This document shows positions 12,787 through 13,645 of a stretch of 13,645 nucleotides of DNA, piece after piece. The notes beneath the pieces were generated by a model, which saw only the letters and a list, made by a program, of their open reading frames with translations, did not search any database and was not told the DNA's origin. Position 1 is the first letter of the stretch; each line of letters opens with the position of its first letter. This stretch comes from an uncultured Lachnospiraceae bacterium (GTDB lineage Bacteria > Bacillota > Clostridia > Lachnospirales > Lachnospiraceae). The stretch covers positions 1 through 13,645 of the forward strand of contig CABUAW010000063.1 in the NCBI GenBank assembly GCA_902489645.1, given 5' to 3'. The translations under genes and the position numbers were made by a program.

Positions 12787-13645
12787 CTAAACGCCTTCAC
12801 CGTCAAAATCCGGGATAAAACTTTCTTCTGCCGTACCGCCTTCCTGTATATAGGCATTTTCCACGCCCTTTCGAATCGTATACCGGACCAGCCGCTCGTA
12901 AACCTGGCGTTTTACCCGTTTTTTCAGCTCCGGATACTTTTCAAGCGCTCCCGACGGCGTATACTGGTTCATAAGGCTGAGATAAATTTTATCACCGTAA
13001 TTGTCGTAAAGAAAGTCTATAATCTGCCTGGAATCCATCGACTGCCCCGGTAATACCATATGCCGGACGATAATGCCCTTTGTCATCAGCCCGTTTTCAT
13101 CAAATACCGGTTCGCCTGTCTGGCGGTACATTTCCTCCAAAGCCTTCGCCGCATAAAAGGAATAACCTTCCTCATGGGCGTAACGCCCGGACAGATGGAC
13201 GTCCATAAATTTAAAGTCCGTCAGGTAGACGTCCACCCAGCCGTCCAGCAATTCCAGCGTATCTACCTTTTCAAAGCCGCCCGTATTATAAACAATCGGC
13301 AATGTCAGCCCCATCTTCCGGCTAATCCGCAGCGCCTCGATAATCTGCGGCACAAAGTGGGTCGGCGTCACCAGATTAATATTATGGGCGCCCTTTTCCT
13401 GCAATTCCATAAAGATTTGCGCCAGACGAATCACAGATATTTCTTTTCCGGCGCCGCCTCTGGAAATTTGCCCATTCTGACAAAACACGCATCCCAGATG
13501 ACAGCCGGTAAAAAACACGGTACCCGAACCCCTCGTTCCGGAAATACAGGGTTCCTCCCACATATGAAGCGCCGCTCTGGCCACCTTAAGCCCGGCCGTC
13601 TGTCCGCAAAAGCCCCGGCGGCCTTCCAGGCGATTAACGCCACAT
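12787..13645 (-). CDS. PflA-like radical SAM protein (PflX/COG1313 type), N-terminus outside window
   Basis: The reading frame is open from TAG 12787 to the right edge, giving at least 285 residues with the 5' end missing. The radical SAM cluster motif CHLGCVFC binds [4Fe-4S] and S-adenosylmethionine. Upstream of it, residues CGVNRLEG, RGFCG and ARAALHMWEEPCISG match the N-terminal region of PflX-type proteins, which normally follows a short cysteine-bearing segment. A GTG at 13584 could be mistaken for the start, but the conserved CGVNR and RGFCG residues lie before it, so the real start is beyond the window. The group resembles pyruvate formate-lyase activating enzymes; its own substrate is generally unknown. 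The gap to the AI-2E-family gene is 76 bases with no clear terminator or promoter. Confidence 0.92.
   Translation of the reverse strand, partial: CGVNRLEGRRGFCGQTAGLKVARAALHMWEEPCISGTRGSGTVFFTGCHLGCVFCQNGQISRGGAGKEISVIRLAQIFMELQEKGAHNINLVTPTHFVPQIIEALRISRKMGLTLPIVYNTGGFEKVDTLELLDGWVDVYLTDFKFMDVHLSGRYAHEEGYSFYAAKALEEMYRQTGEPVFDENGLMTKGIIVRHMVLPGQSMDSRQIIDFLYDNYGDKIYLSLMNQYTPSGALEKYPELKKRVKRQVYERLVRYTIRKGVENAYIQEGGTAEESFIPDFDGEGV

Overview
The window looks like a chromosomal segment of a low-to-mid GC Firmicute, most likely class Clostridia and probably a Lachnospiraceae-type gut bacterium. The reasons are strong AGGAGG ribosome binding sites, sigma-A type promoters, VanR/VanS-like regulators, an AzlCD pair, an AGCS symporter and a PflX-type radical SAM protein. 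This placement is inferred from gene families and sequence style; no marker gene is present. All complete genes lie on the minus strand. The only plus-strand coding sequence is a 39-codon 3' tail at the left edge, which converges on the last minus-strand gene across a long perfect hairpin. No rRNA, tRNA, CRISPR, IS element or phage gene was seen, and no stretch over 300 bases lacks a gene.

Read in the direction of transcription (right to left), the layout is as follows. (1) A radical SAM protein of the PflA-like/PflX type runs off the right edge, so its N-terminus is missing. (2) An AI-2E-family membrane protein overlaps azlC, which overlaps azlD; the last two form a branched-chain amino acid exporter. 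(3) A promoter carrying an inverted repeat drives a YbgC-like thioesterase followed by an aconitase-superfamily hydratase, with the thioesterase stop codon inside the hydratase ribosome binding site. (4) A near-consensus promoter followed at once by an intrinsic terminator precedes an AGCS sodium:alanine/glycine symporter. (5) A VanR/VanS-like two-component system is present with no resistance genes beside it. (6) A ZIP-family metal transporter has its own promoter. (7) A metal-export operon contains an unlisted 26-residue membrane micropeptide, a 100-residue single-helix protein with an acidic tail, and a P1B-type ATPase with an atypical Ser-Cys-Ala metal site.

The most interesting part is the left third. 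The micropeptide, acidic-tailed membrane protein and P1B ATPase are preceded by a promoter with a Fur-family-like 7-1-7 box upstream of the -35 and an MntR/DtxR-like palindrome over the -35 and spacer. An intrinsic terminator lies between the two small genes and the ATPase. This resembles the PacL/CtpC arrangement of mycobacteria, where a small single-helix acidic protein supports a metal-efflux ATPase. With the ZIP transporter next door, the region looks like a transition-metal homeostasis island. The metal (Mn, Zn or Fe) cannot be decided from sequence alone.
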